Shown: positions 34,140-47,658, numbered from the stretch's first letter. The stretch is DNA of 64,000 nucleotides from Thalassia testudinum (GCA_037157565.1 JAZHRO010000036.1:14868501-14932500); one strand, 5' to 3'. The notes: a model not told the origin generated them from the sequence alone. A program made the numbers and translations.

Positions 34140-34970
34140 ATTTTATTTAATCAAAATTTAAATTAAATTATATCATTGTAAAGCCCTTATATAGGGATAC
34201 ATAACTGTATAATTACTGTACAAAAATAAGTTATTTAGATATGTAATAAATTAGTTAAAATTTATAGTTTATACATATTAATTTAGCGTTTAATTTGTTA
34301 ATTAACGTATAAATTAGTGACTTAATTACAAAATTGACTTTATACAGAGTTAATATACATAATAAATTATCTATTACATAATTTTATTATATTTTAGGAA
34401 CTTTATTTTAATTTATGTACAATTAAATACATGTTTTAGATAGTTTTACATATAAATAATCTATAAATACTATAGTACACTATAAATATAGTTTAAATAA
34501 GTTAAAAATAGTTAATATAATATAATACAAGTATACATTATAAATTATCTCAGTATTAACTTAAAGTGCTAATTTATTTTATTTTAAGTTAATAAATTAC
34601 TTAATTAACCTAATAACTTAATTATCTACTGTAAATACTTAATTAAATTAAATTACAGGCATTATACAGTACATAATACATAGTTAAATATGTATGTACA
34701 GTATTAGGTATAATTATATACATTTAAATAGGTTTATATAATTACTTAATTTAGTATACATTTAAGTTAATATAAATTAATAGATAATAATACAATAAGA
34801 TTATATATACAATAAATTATTCTAAATACTTAATTTAATATATAGAATACATATATTAGTTAATTATATACATTATGTATATGTTATACAATATATACAC
34901 TTAGCTTAGGTTTACTATATATATACAAGTATATACATGATATACAAGATATTTTTGAGATTTTTCTAAT
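34140..34970. repeat. extremely AT-rich block
   Basis: About 830 bases built almost only from TTAATTA, ATATA and TACAGTA-like words. No open frames. It lies inside a 1.4 kb segment whose edges carry similar inverted words (GGTTCAGTTCACT near 33724 and AGTAAACTGAACC near 35087), so it might be an AT-rich transposable element. Confidence 0.5.
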
Positions 34971-36305
34971 TTTTATGGTTTTTATATTTTTAGGGGAGGT
35001 AGGGGATGAGAGAGAAAGAGTGAGATGGGAGAGAGAGAGATTTGTTTTTGGTAATTTTCAAGTTTGGTCCTTTTATTAAATTTCCAAGTAAACTGAACCA
35101 TTGGTATATTCTACGAAGTTGAAGATTCAGAATACTTTGAAATTTTACATACACCTAAGAAAATACCTAATCTTACTCAAGAAAGGTTTATTTTATTTTT
35201 TTATGATTTTTTTATATTTTTTCGTATTTACAAATCAACCCAACTTAGGCCTTGAATGAGTATTTTAATAATGAACCTAAGGCCTCATAAAGAGTTTTAA
35301 ATGTTGAAAATGCTAAATATGCCAGTCAAAACCTTCAGCACATCACATGAAAGATAATTGAGCGAATAAACATGATTTTCATCTTGATTTTCATTAAAAT
35401 ACTCATTTGGACAATTATACTCATGCAAGTAGCTAACATAAGAGATTAAAAATGAGATTTACAAGCACTTCTAGTTAGATTTTTGTCAACAGTGTACATG
35501 AATGCTTGTTTCAAAAAGTTCTAACACTGAACACAAGTCAGCTTCTTTAAATCCTTAATTCCAACCAAAATCCACATGAAAAGCCCTTAAAACAAGTCTG
35601 CTGCTGTCTAAATAGCAGTCGTTACAACTGCTGCTATTGCTGCTGTTCAATGCTACTAATTTAGCCTCTGCTATAGCTCAATCTTGAATCAGACTACTGC
35701 AGCTAATTCAGCAGGCAATGGCTGGTTCTGAAATAGACCTAAATCAGACTTGAAAAAGTCTGATCTAAAGTACTCAAATCACCAAATCATGCTCAAATCC
35801 CACGAGAATCAGCTAGAAATCTTTGCACAAAAACTTTTGAAGGTCTGAAAAGATAGAAACCAACTTTTCATTTCAAAATCCACTTGAATCCCATTATGAC
35901 TTTCTCCTTTCATTATAGACAATGTAAAGGAATACATCATAAAAAGGGTTCCAAAAACCATTTGTAAACCACTTCATACCTGCCTTATTAATCTCTCAAA
36001 TTCACTGATAAAACCAAGTTTTCAGATTGAGAGTCTTTCTGAAGTAAGAATCCATGTCACCCCTGATTTGGGCTTTTACTCTAGATTGATTACTTATCAG
36101 ATCATCTGATCCTCTTAAACACCATTGATTGGTGTTCAAGGTGATCTAGTGATCATCTCAGAATCATTTGGATCCTTATTCAACCTCAAATCAGTATCAC
36201 TGATTAAGCTTGGCCAAACTACCCAAAATTCAACTCAAATTGGGCTTATGCTCATCTAAAAATTAAAAATCACATCAAACACCTTAGATTCATCGCATTG
36301 CACCT
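34971..36305. other. unassigned repeat-like sequence, left of solo LTR D
   Basis: No open frames of note. A TGCTGCTATTGCTGCTG-rich stretch is at 35.6-35.7 kb. The sequence ends ATTGCACCT at 36305, next to the solo LTR duplication. It is probably the left portion of the family-2-like LTR whose right portion is 38133-39663. Confidence 0.35.
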
Positions 36306-38132
36306 TGATGACGGCATGTTTTGAGAATTAAAATCAGGGTTTGGAGAACCCGTCGTCGTAGCTCGCAAAACGTGTTTTTCAAATACAATTTATAACCGAA
36401 ACTCCAAGGGAGTCCCGAGTCGAATACAGGGAGGCAACGTTTACTTTGTTTGAAATCCACGCTTCTTTTTGTTTCTTTTTGGTGTTTTGGGGTTTTGTTA
36501 TTTTTTCTTTTATTTTTATAGAAGAAGAAAGCAAGATAGATCATAAAAGAGATGGAACAACTATGATATATCATGCAAATGTTTATTACAATATTCTATG
36601 AAAGCATAAAAGAGATAGGGGTGAGAGAAAATCTCCCGAATTGGCTGTTCGGCAAGATGACGGCGCCTGGCAGAAGCTTGGATGAAGGAGGTGAGATGCA
36701 GGACAACGGAGGTGAGATGCAGGACACCGAGTAGAGGAATGCTTCACCAAGGCTCTGGAATGGAGGTAAGAAGATAGAGGTGATCTTCTACCAGAATAGA
36801 AGTGGGAGGACGATTCCACGGTAACCTATGAAGGTGGTGGGATGAAGGATGAATATTTGGTGGGAAATAGGAATATTACACTAATAGGAGGCCTTTAGAG
36901 CTTGAGAGGAAGCTCTAATGGAGCTTTGGTACGCAACTAGAGCTTAGGAGTAGGTGGGAGTAGAGTAGGAATAGGGGGTGTAGGGGTCCTTTTACAGTGG
37001 AGGGAAGAAGAAGAAATTCGTGTATAGGGCTGTAGTGACAACTGCAAGCGTCACTAAAGACCCTTGCAGTAGTCGCTGAAGATCACACCCCCACCGCTCA
37101 TGCCTGCAGCTGTCCTCGCGCCTACAGGCAATTAGTGACGGCTGCAAGCGTCACTGAAGGCCCACCTAGGCTGTCGCTGAAGGTCCATGCCAACTCACGC
37201 ACACGCACACACACACGCTTCACAACTACGCGCGAGCTGTCGAAGGAGGACCATTCGATAGGAGATGGACTATCTTGATTGTGCGGAGATCGCACCGCTT
37301 GGCTGGCATTGGATCGCGCGTGGAGATGTGCATCGATGCCTGCGTGATCACCTCCACTAGATCGACGGTCATCCGTGCACCCACGTAACTGCATCTTATC
37401 CACCGTCTGCGATCGAGCGATCGAAGTTAAGCGCGCCTTGCCGCTGGGCTAGATTGGAGGCTCAGCGAGATTTGACCCCACACCTCTTGTTTGCAACCCG
37501 CATGCGCTACCATTGTGGCAAGGAAGTGTTTGAGTTGCGAGGATATCATGGGAGCTCCGGGTGCAAAGGAACCTCAGCCGTTGGATCTTGATCCAACTGC
37601 TGTGGTGAGAGATCTCGGATGATGAGGGGGCGCCAGTAGCCATTGACAGTCGATGTTGGGCGGCCGAAATGGCGCCATCCAGGCTGTCCATCTTCTTTCT
37701 GTTGCAAAGGGTGCCACAGTGCTTGGATCGAGGTAATTTTTGCACTGCCGGACTACGATCGTCGCTTCGGATCCATCCGTATGGCCGAATTTTTCATCTA
37801 AAACCCGTAAGGATGTCGCATTGCCCTCTTGGCCATTGATCTTCCTCAGATCGCATAAGGTGATACGGGATTCCAATTAAGACGATCTCGGAGGCGTTGG
37901 ACTCCGATCATCATCCTGATCAGATCTGTACATTCGGATCATCAATCTGAGACCCTAAAATAAATCTCCTTCCCTCTTGGCCATAAAAAGGACGTAATTA
38001 ACCTAAAATATACACAACTACTCTAAATGCAGGATGATGTATACTATGCAATATTTATAATATGAATTGCAAATCTAAGCCCAGGAACATGCATGAATAG
38101 GCATTTTAACCTAATTAAATGTCTCTACATCA
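36306..38132 (-). mobile_element. Athila-type solo LTR (copy D, 1827 bp)
   Basis: In sense it starts TGATGTAGAGACATTTAATT (38132) and ends with the reverse of TGATGACGGCATG (36306). Flanks CACCT (36301-36305) and CACCC (38133-38137) fit a duplication with one change. It shares the R/U5 word TCGAATACAGGGAGG (36420), a tRNA-like block (37458-37528) and TGGCGCCA at 37670-37677. The TATA position reads CTTTTACA, a one-base decay. Confidence 0.85.
37458..37528 (-). other. tRNA-like block in LTR copy D
   Basis: On the minus strand TTGCCACAATGG (A-box-like, 37510-37521) is followed by GGGTCAAATCTC (B-box-like, 37467-37478). The middle of the block differs completely from copies A and B, while the two boxes are kept. 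Confidence 0.6.
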
Positions 38133-39663
38133 CACCCAATTGAGTGAATGAAAACTCGAATCACTCAATTAAATTCGTTTAAACCAAATGGACTCGAAAT
38201 CGCAAAATTGGGCATGAAATCCAAATCTGAAAGAATCTAGCAAATCAGTTCAATTAAAACCAGATTGGGGGGGCTTTGTGAATTTATGGAGTGAATGGGA
38301 GACCTCCCAAGTGGATTTTAGGCTCAAATTTAGATCTATAAGCCAAGGCTTCAGATCTGAATTTGACCTTAATGGAGGGATGAACAATGAATAAAATGCG
38401 AGGGAAAATCAAAGAAAATGAATTATGAGGCATAGGGAAAGCTGTATGAATCGATGCGAAAATGCGGGAAGCTCCACTTTGATATGAATTGATTAGAGAG
38501 GTTGGAGTGGCTCTAAACTAATCTACTCCTAGCGAACACTAAATCAGATCAGATCAACCAATGATTACTATGCTAACTAATTTAAGCTACACTAGAAAGC
38601 ACTAAACTATACTAAGAAAGCAGTAAATCTAGCTATCTAAGGGAAGAAGGTGACTCTCTGGGAACAACAGCTGACGACTGAAGAGGACGAATGGGGAGGA
38701 ACCTCCAGTGGAAGAAGGAGACTCTCATGGGCCAGTAGCTGGCGGCTAAAGGTGACGAACAGAAGAGGAAAGTGGTCCCCATCACCGTCCACCAAGGAAG
38801 GGAGGGGGCTGCTAGAGCGGTAGAGTGAAAGGAACCACTCAAGGAGGAGGGAGTGATTAAGTGTGCGCACGAGCTCAAGGAGGAGCTTAAGTAGCCAATT
38901 GAGTGAATCAAGACACCGCCCTGGTGGATTTAGGCGATTAGGGCATGGGTGGTGGAGAAGGGGAGAGAGGAGCGTGCGCACGTTCAAGTCAAAGTGCCAC
39001 CGTTGGATCAGATCTAGAGGACGCAGTGAAGCTATGCGTAAATGTGTGAGAAGATTGGTTTTGGATCATCCCTAGGATCGAAGATGCATAGAATCAACGA
39101 CCATGATCGATCGTGTTCTTCGGCTACGATGCACCTGTGCTAGCTTAGGTGTGTTGGTGATTTTGCGCATAAGGCCAAATGGTGAAGGGGTAGAGAAATT
39201 GCAACAAATCCCATAAGTGGCGAGGAAAGATGGCAGAATAGTCCTTGGAGTTGCAAAGAGGTCCCCAACGGCTTACAATTAAGTCCCTGACGGCTTGAAA
39301 TGTGAATAGATGTTATGTACTAAGGACCTATATGTAAAGTTCTAAATGCAAGGACCTAGTAATGTCCAAATGCTACCAAGATTTTATTGAGACTCAATTG
39401 AACATTTAAGAAGTTGATTTCATTTTCAATTTGAACTTTTGAACTCAAACATGTGTTCAATTTGCAATTGGATCATCAATTTACATTTTTTAATAGAATA
39501 TCTCATTTTATGACCTAAATTTGCATTTTAACACAAATTTTCTATTTTAGGTCATTTCTGTTATTTCCCACACTTAACTCATTTCATGTGTTAATTGTAT
39601 AGTGTTTAACCAAGTTTCTAGCTTAACTTAGGCATTTTAGCTATGATGAGCCACACCTCATCA
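38133..39663 (-). mobile_element. family-2-like LTR, right segment
   Basis: In sense it starts TGATGAGGTGTGGCTCATCA (39663) followed by TAGCTAAAATGCCTAAGTTAA, close to the start of the family-2 LTR at 20249 (TTAGCTATAACTAAGTTAAA). It shares AAGCCAAGGCTTCAGA (38342) with the copy at 16531. The left end was not found. Solo LTR D sits inside. Frames at 38633-39075 are shadows. Confidence 0.6.
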
Positions 39664-40003
39664 CTAACCTAGCCAATTACCCACATTAAGTGGCCAACCA
39701 ACTTAGTCCAAAAGTTTACCCTATTAAAACCCTAACTAGAACCTATCCTTTCTACCCTTCCTAATCACCACCTACACTTAGCTTAGCCACCAAGTAAAAC
39801 CCTTAGTGCCTGACCATATCCCTTCCTAATATAACATCATGGCTAGCCACCATAGCTACCACATCATCATCTCCAATCCCCTCCCTTGATCCTAAATAAA
39901 TCCTAAGGCCTAAAACCCTACCTAAGCCCACAACATATCCCCTTCAACCACCCACTCTAACTGCCCATATCTCTTCCCAACCTAAGTACCTATGGCCGGC
40001 TAT
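39664..40003 (+). other. element H sequence, segment 1
   Basis: Pyrimidine-rich sequence (CCTAACTAGAACC, CTACCCTTCC and similar) that continues after insertion G at 44945 and, after insertion E, at 59902. It is probably part of the LTR or flank of element H. Confidence 0.4.
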
Positions 40004-43000
40004 TGTTAAGGTTGATTTTGCGTGAAATATAATTAAAAGAGTCATAGTATAGTGCACGAAAAAACCTCAATCAAAAATAAAGTTTACGAAACTCTTTTTG
40101 GCAGTCTCGGTCAAACGTAGGGAGGTAGAAAACGTTCTAATTTGATTGACTTGAGAAAATGCGCATTGTTCATGGTTAATTTCTAACAAACCTAACTCTA
40201 ACCTAGAGACTAAATCTAACCTAACCTAAGCTAATCTAACCTGAAATCGCAATCTCCAATTCCCATATAAAGACCTCATTGATGGTATTATCTTCACGCA
40301 TTACGAAAGCATACGTAAGGAAAATGTAGAAGTTGAAAGTATGGGTCTCCGTGAGCACTACTTTGATCCTATGTACGCTACCAAGCAAGTTCAAAAACAC
40401 ATTGGCATCGTTAATGTGGATCGGAGTTGCCAAACAACTTTTTTTATTTTTCTTTTGTGTTTTTTCTGTACTTTTTTCAATATTCAAAATAAATCGCAAC
40501 TAATGAAAACCTAAGTGAAATGAAAATCGATGACTGTGCTTTTATAGTTGATTTGGTGGGATGGTTGAATCAAAAGGCGTACAAGATGCGAAAATGCGTC
40601 AGGAGTTGGTTGTGTTGTGGTTGTTATTATCGTAATGATGAAAATGATAACTAGCATATTTTTTCTATTTTTTTCTTTTGTGATATTTTTTAATTTTTTT
40701 ATTTGAAAGAAAACAAGTACGAGAAGACCTAAATATAATTACGTAAAACCCTATGTGCTAGATGGTGTGCGTGTGATGATGATGTGGTAATGAAGGGGAC
40801 GACCACCTCTCCTTGATGGCGATGGTGGTGATTGTGGAGGTGAAAAATCCATGAAGATGATGGTGATAGTGAGATCGATTTCACAAACCAATCATAAATA
40901 ATATGATGATCGAAACCAGGCACTAGATTGCATCACAAGAATGATCACATGATAATGCTGCACAAAAATAAATGTAGAGGAAAGCTTGCATAAAAATAAA
41001 TTTACACTATAAGAAGGCCACCTTGTTGGTCATGCCTTAAGGGCCATCGACTCTAGAGGGTGGTGGTGGCTAGACCTGGCCATTAGGGCCATCTACATGC
41101 CACAATAAAAGAAGAGGACACACCCAAGGCAAGGGAGGGCCTAGGCATGAAGAAGAAAGATAGAAAAACACTTGCGCAAGGTAAATAAAATAAGAAGATG
41201 GAGAAGGGATACTAGTATAAAGTTGATTGGAGGGTGACGATGGTGATCCGGAGAGGATGTCAGGGCCAGCCTTGTAGAGGTGGAGAGGTAAGGTGTAGTG
41301 GACGGCCTTGAGGTGGAGGAGGAAGGAGGAGGGGTGGTGACAAGAGGAAGAAGGTGAAGAGAGGATAGAATGCTAGGAGAGGATAGAATGAATTGGTGGT
41401 GTAAGGTTTTTGGCTTTTTATTGTGAGGGGAGGATAAGTTGATGCAACTTAGAGGTGGGAGGGTTGTTGGTTGTCGCCAACTTTATTTGGTTGAGGAGGA
41501 CTAGGTTGGCATGGAAAGGTCTAAGGGTGTGTGTGTGTTTGAATTAGGTAGATGTAGGTTGTAGTTTTGGTTGGAATTGGGTTGGGTTGACCTAGTTAGG
41601 ATGGGTCCTAGTCTAATTAGGTGGGGGTGAGTACAAATAGATCTATGTGAGTCTAATTAGGAGTGGTTTGACCTAATTAAATATGGGTGACCCTAATTGA
41701 ATCTTGGCTAAGCCAATTGACTGGATAAGAGTCAATTTAGGTTGTCCTTAACCTAATTAGGGATCTAGTAGGGGAGTTGGGTTAAGGTTTAGTAGAGTTG
41801 GGATAGGGATAAGTGGATAGGTGATGATAATGCCATCATTAGTCATAAATAACTTAAATTAGTCAGAATCCAATGATTGATGCTCCTAAACGAATGCTTG
41901 AGGACCATAATTCTTCACTGATCTCATTTAAGAAGATAAGGAAACATGGTTAATTCTGTTGTTTTAACAGCACATCACAAATGTAGATTAACACGGGGTT
42001 ACTTAGGGGTTAAATAAAGGACAAAAAGAAATTTAAAGACCAATAAATGGGCTTACACTGACTAAATCAGGGTTTTGCAAATTTCGAGGGTGAAAAAAAT
42101 ACTAAAAATCCTAATTATCAGCCACACTTTAATTAAAAGGGTTCCGGTCAAGATTAAATCAATGTAAACCTCCTACAATTCATGGAAAAATATTCTAGGA
42201 GGTTTGGTACCTTTGGTTTGACCAACTGAACCCATTTTGACCTCAAATAGAGATTTAGACGGGAATCTACCTTGATTTGGGCTTCTGTGCAATTTACCCA
42301 ATCAAACATGGTTAAAACTAAAATCCAAGTTCACCATTAGATTCCTTGGATCCAAATTAGGTTAATGCCAAAATTTGGGCCCAATTAGAGTTCATTCTAA
42401 CCAAGCTTGAATTATAGCCCCTAGAAACTCTATTTCTCGCATTCAGACCCCTAGTTTTCAAGTTTATTACAAATAGGCTCCTAACTTCCTCGTCATCTTC
42501 ACAAAAAGGTCTGTTCTACCATGAATAGTCTGAATGGAATCCCTAACCCAAACCCGCAAACTTCATCCGATGATTTCTCGTTTGTTTCAAGTCAAATCCC
42601 TCCAAATTTGGAGGAATTGATCTTGAAGTGATCCTCTATCAAATGCACAAGGCCATGAGGCCTGACTTGATTCCTACATAGCTAGCGAGCTCTTTGAAAA
42701 TCATGGATTTCAGTTGCTTCAATTACAAGGAAATCTCGCGAATTCCTCACAATTGAGGGTCAATTCCTCTTCTATTTAAGCTCTCCTAACTCCCAATGTG
42801 TTTCCCAGTCGAGTTTAGGCCACAAATCACCCTTCTTCTCCGGCTGTTCTCCAACTCGACTCCAGCGATCCTCACACCCTCCCTCTTCCATGCTTGCATC
42901 CGGCCAAAGAGCAACACCAAACCCCTCCCCAAGCTCCTCCAACCCTAGTCTACCACCACTAGGGCCCCTTCCTCCTTCCTCGTCACCATTCCACCTCATC

Positions 43001-44939
43001 GGAGAGTTCATCTTCTCTGCATCCAGTGAGGCAAGCTGGCAAGGATTCCGCCTTTCTCTCATCCAATAGCTAGGCTCCCTACTTCCTCTCCCTCTCTAAA
43101 CTAGAATTAGGTCCTTAGCACCTCAATTCAACCGCCGATTCACACTCTCCCCCTCAGCTTCTCCGCCTCCGACGTGATCATACAACTACCACATACCACC
43201 AAACGCCTCACCAACACCACCATAAGCTCTGTCTCATCTCCACGAACAAAAGCCCTAACTTTATTGAGCGTTTTGACCACCCAACATCTCTGCTAGAGAA
43301 CCCAACATTCCGCCGACCATCTCGACTCCGTCCGGCCACCCTCATTCACCAATCACCTTGCCACCACCACCATCACCTTCCATGCACCTCGGCGAAATTG
43401 CTGAACATTCTAATTGGGCCCAAGAGGTCATTCTCTTGTTTCAGGATCTTCGTCGGACATCTCACCATCGCCATCACCTTCTCTGTCATCATCTTCCGTG
43501 CTCTGACCATCTCCAGCCTCAATTCCACCTCCAGCTGACATGAAACTCATCCACAAATCCACCTACTGCTTCAATTGAGCGAGAGAGCAACACCAGCAGC
43601 TACAATCAAGGAGATCTTCCACAGCAGCATCGTATGAAGACAAAGGACTATTTTAGTCCCACATCGAAAGTGGAGACTTTTGAAATGCGTATATAATGCA
43701 TTTGGTGTGACACCTTATCGCCTCAACATTGAGGGGTGAGTTCCCTCCTCACTCACTGTACACACCTTGCCCGTGATCACGTGCACGCTGGCTTGGTCCC
43801 TCAGTCTCGACCCGATTACCCAAGAACCCACATACCCTTAATTCAGATCTAAGGAGAAAGAAAGAGAAAGGAAATTTTAAGGGGGAAGGGGGGAGATTTT
43901 GCACTGTAGCTCCTCAGGATGTGTGCCTAACACTTAGGCAATTCCAGAGGGTTTGTGCTGGTTGAACTTAAGGTGTCTAAGGTTCTCTCAGGACATTTGA
44001 TTTGAGAGAAAAATTGGTCTTGGCTACTGTGGAGATATTGAAATCTGATCTAATGTGGCTAAGTGTTTGACTACTGTTGAGAAATTGATTCTGACTTAGC
44101 TTGAGACTATTGTTGACCTTGGGAATTATGCCTAATTGAGGAGCTTAATTGGTGGTTCAAATCACCATTTTTATGATCTAATTATCTTTTTGTCCCATTA
44201 ATTCTATGATATATTTTTGGATTCTAATTGAAATATATTTGATTATTCATTGCATATCTTATGATTAATTATTGTGCTCATTGATTGAATTATTTGCCTA
44301 GTGATTGAATTCCATATTTGCTCCCTGCGAACGACCTCGAAACTCATGGATTTTTTGAGAATTATAAATTTAAATGTCGTATCGATTTTCGTCGCTATAC
44401 TACAACGCATTATTTTCCTAACTACAATGATTTCCGACTGCAACAATAGGGTTTATGGATAGTGGGGATAGGAATATGGATAGTACTATCCATGGTTCTA
44501 GGATTAGGATTAGATTGTCCGAAGGCAAGGGTGGTTCAAGATTCTAAAATAGGAGTAAGACTATCCTAGGCTTTATGGATAGGGAAAGGGGTAGGTCTAG
44601 GGTTTCTTCTTCTTTATTATTTTATGCAAGCTTTTCTCTCTTTCTCTCTCTTCAGTCTTCAGTCCTCTTTATTCCTTTTCTTTATTCTTCTTGTTCAACA
44701 ATCTACAGTCTTCCTCTCTTCAGTTATCCTGCATCCAGGTCAGGTTCATCTCCTGATCTCCTTATTGCCTGCAATCAAGAATAAAGCATCAAATAACAAC
44801 GCAACATGGCAGTCTTTTATGTACAACTATACATAAGGATAAGATGCAATATACGAATGATATGCATGCAATATTTACATATTAGCTAGGATTCCAACAT
44901 TATTTAGGTTGATTATGACCTATGCTTGCTATGCAATCA
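40004..44939 (-). mobile_element. Athila-type LTR insertion G, holding a family-2 solo LTR
   Basis: The left end TGTTAAGGTTGATTTTGCG is followed by the family words GTCATAGTATAG and TCAAACGTAGGGAGG (40110). The TATA box TATAAAAG lies at 40539-40546 (minus). The far end has ATGATATGCATGCAATATTT like the other Athila-type LTRs and stops at TATGCAATCA (44939). Flanks GCTAT (39999-40003) and ATTAT (44940-44944) agree apart from two transitions. Without the nested LTR it is about 2.3 kb. The minus-strand frame 40236-40499 is a shadow. Confidence 0.55.
41822..44445 (+). mobile_element. family-2 solo LTR, 2624 bp
   Basis: It starts TGATGATAATGCCATCATTAG and ends CGACTGCAACA. A perfect ATAGG duplication lies at 41817-41821 and 44446-44450. 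It is homologous to the copies at 16121-20249 and 46842-59448, including GCTCCCTGCGAACGACCTCG (44320) near the 3' end. The 3' part includes CACCTTATCGCCTCAACATTG. Frames inside (42772-43543) are shadows. Confidence 0.93.
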
Positions 44940-44944
44940 ATTAT

Positions 44945-45425
44945 ACACAACCACCCTCCGCCTTTGGATCTTCATCTAAAGGCCTTGATTAATCCCACAA
45001 AAATCCTATCCTAATCCCTTCTTAAGACCACTATTGGACGATCACACCACTACTTTCAATTCTAGCCACCAAAAATCAATCTAAGGACCATAAATCCACA
45101 TCCAAGTGGTCGGCCATAAGAGCCCAACTAACCTATGTTGGCTACCCCCCCTTAGCCTCATCTCAACCCTTGATTACTCCTCTAATCTAACCCTATCTAT
45201 CCCTTAAGTTCCAACAAAAACCAACCTATCTTCTACCTAAAGTTTAAATCCCAACCATTAATTCCTAAACACCTAATCTTGGCCCTTTGTTTTGGTGACC
45301 CAAGGAAACTTGGATCCACCAATCACAACCCTTCATCCTCTCTATTTAAACCCTACCCACCTCCCCCTTTGATCCATCTTTTGCCCTCCAAAAACCCTCC
45401 AGACTTTAGCCTCTCTTCTCAAAGT
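44945..45425 (+). other. element H sequence, segment 2
   Basis: Sequence between insertions G and E, rich in CCTATC/CCACC words, ending CTCTCTTCTCAAAGT before the GCAAG duplication. It resumes as CCTACCTTGG after 59901. Confidence 0.4.
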
Positions 45426-46611
45426 GCAAGGATGAGTGAGATTTGTACGTGAAAAGATTTGAGTTGAAAATCCATCGTCGTAGTGCATAAAAATCTGCTA
45501 CCAGATAAAATTTATAACCAAAGCTCAAGGTGAGACCTGAGTCGAACACAGGGAGGCAAACGTTTGGTTTTGTAAATCCACGTTTGCTTTATTTATTTTT
45601 GGTTTTTTTTCTTTTGCAATTTTTTTGGTATTTTTATAAGGCAAGAGATTAAGTCAACAATATCTAGATAATCTACTTGCAAAATAAGAGACAAAAAGAG
45701 AGAAAAAGAGAGAGAGAATATCAATATTTATCTAACTAAAGTTTGCTACAAATAATCAAGAAATTAGAACTACACTAGAAAGAGAATAAAAGATAGAGAG
45801 AGGTGAGAAGAATCCCCCTCGACGGCTGCTTGGAGGACGACTTGCTTTAACGGTGCCTAGACGAAGGTGGTAAGAGGCTAGAGGAAGAAGAACGAAGTCG
45901 GAGGATGGAGGGCGAGGTAGGGCGATGTGGCAGCGAGGATCTACTTCCGGGTCGGGGTGAGAGGACAGCCACGGGATGCTCCACGAATGGAGATGAGAAG
46001 TGGGAAAATATTTTACTTTTCTACTCTAAGGAGCATCTCAGGCTTGGACCAGCTCCTTGGAGCTTTGGAGGACATGTGGGAAGAACATGAAGAGATGAAG
46101 ATGAACGAAGGGGGTTGAAGGCTTTTTATAGTGGAGGAGAGGAGGGCATGGCCGTTCTTGGGCTATAATGGGTGAGAATAAGACATGCATGCATGTCTCT
46201 TGCTCTTGCTAGACGTGAAGAGGTTTCCCCAGCGGGTGGATTCGCGAGGAGGAATGTCAGCCCTTCGATGCTCTTCAAATGGTTCCAAAAAAGCCTTGGG
46301 ATCGCGCTCAGTCATGTGCACATGATCGTTGGTGAGGAAAAGAAGTGCGAGCGAGGAGATTCAACCGCTGAATCTCCATCAAAGGGCTCAAATCACACGA
46401 AGCCTGCGCTCATATCGCACCTCAGATCGAAATCAAACGGCTGACAATGCACCAAACGTCTTAAGATCATGCCCGCATATGATCACGTGTGTGATTTTGC
46501 ATGATCACACATGTAGAGGACTCCTCATCTGGCGCACGAGATTGCACCGCGTGGAAGCCTCAGGGCCGCTCAATGGAGATCCAGTGTTCAATTTTCAATT
46601 GCTGCGGAGAG

Positions 46612-46690
46612 GGTGCCTCAGTAGGACTCGACCCCACTCCATCTACTCCAAGTAGAGTGCTTCACCAGTGTGCTACAAGCCCAAGTGTGT
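46612..46690 (-). other. tRNA-like block in LTR copy E
   Basis: On the minus strand TAGCACACTGGTGAAGC (A-box-like, 46659-46675) and GGTCGAGTCCTA (B-box-like, 46622-46633) are kept in a block otherwise different from copies A, B and D. Confidence 0.62.
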
Positions 46691-46812
46691 CACATTTTTT
46701 ATTTAACATTCCTATACTCTTAGCCATTGAAGAAAATCCAATGGCTGAGATTAAAGCCAGCTATGAGAGGCGAGGGTAGGTAGTGGCGGTGGGTGGTCTT
46801 AGGTAGTCTGGA

Positions 46813-46830
46813 TGGCACCACGTGGCACCA
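46813..46830. promoter_or_regulatory. 18-bp palindrome with a G-box in LTR copy E
   Basis: TGGCACCACGTGGCACCA is an imperfect palindrome around CACGTG. It lies only 11 bases before the family-2 insertion and corresponds to the palindromes in copies A, B and C. Confidence 0.6.
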
Positions 46831-46841
46831 TCTATAATGTC

Positions 46842-47147
46842 TGATGGTAACACCATAATTCATCAAACTAGCTTAAATTAATTGCAATCAAGAGATAAAT
46901 GCTCTTAAATGATCGCCTGAGGACCGTAATTCCACTTTGACCTGATTTGAGAAGAAGACAATAAACAGGGTTAACTCCATTGTTTTAACAATACATCACA
47001 AATATAGATTAACCACAGGGTTATTCAAGGGTTAATTAGAGGTCAATTGAGCATTAAAGACTAAGAAGTGGGCTTACATTGATTGAATCAGGGTTTCATG
47101 CATTTCGCGAACCAAAACAAAATTAAAAACCTTAATTATTAGCCCCA
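46842..47147 (+). mobile_element. family-2 LTR, left segment (interrupted by the LARD)
   Basis: It starts TGATGGTAACACCATAATTC and runs parallel to 41822-42130. It ends ATTATTAGCCCCA, where the last five bases are the LARD duplication. The remainder is 57189-59448, giving about 2.56 kb in total. The target duplication of this LTR is unclear (ATGTC left, TTTTT right). Confidence 0.85.
47143..47147. repeat. target-site duplication CCCCA (left)
   Basis: It is identical to 57189-57193. Removing the LARD restores ATTAGCCCCACTTAATT, which matches the uninterrupted family-2 copy (ATCAGCCACACTTTAATT). Confidence 0.93.
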
Positions 47148-47658
47148 TGGTGGCTCCACGTCGTTTGTGTTGACAACCGGGTTTTATTGTTATAGCGTCG
47201 TAGTATAGCCAGTTGTTGCCATCATTTCAAATATATAAATTTTTTTTACTCGGAAAAGAGTTCCCGAGGTCGAACTCAGGGAGCAAGTTGTATTCTAGAG
47301 ATATACATGTTTCTTTTACAAAAATAAAGAAAGAGAGAGAAAGAATTTGTTGTCTTCTTTTCTCTTTGTTTCTCCTCGTCTCAGATCTTCTTCTTCTTTG
47401 TCTGCAGAGGTGATGTTCTTCTTCTGCAGTGGTGATGCTCTTCTTCTTCTTCCAGCTGTTCCTGCTCTTCCTTTTTCTTCTGTCTTTCTTCAGATCTTCT
47501 TCTTTCTTCTTTGTTTTTCTTCTTTCAGTTCTTCCCTTGTTCTTTTGTGTTCTCCTCTGCCTCGCCTTCTTCTGTTGTTCTTCAGATCTCCTTCTTTCTT
47601 CTTTTCTTTTTCCAGTCAGGACGTCGCCCCTCCTTCTTTCTTCTTTTCCCTTCAGGAC

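Larger units (their letters stand above)
45431..46841 (-). mobile_element. Athila-type solo LTR (copy E), left segment
   Basis: A GCAAG duplication lies at 45426-45430 and 59897-59901. The end reads GATGAGTGAG, so the first T of TGATGAGTGAG is lost. It contains the R/U5 word TCGAACACAGGGAGG (45542), a TATA box CTTTTTATA (46132-46140), a tRNA-like block (46612-46690) and the palindrome TGGCACCACGTGGCACCA (46813-46830). It is cut at 46842 by a family-2 LTR and resumes at 59449. Confidence 0.85.
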
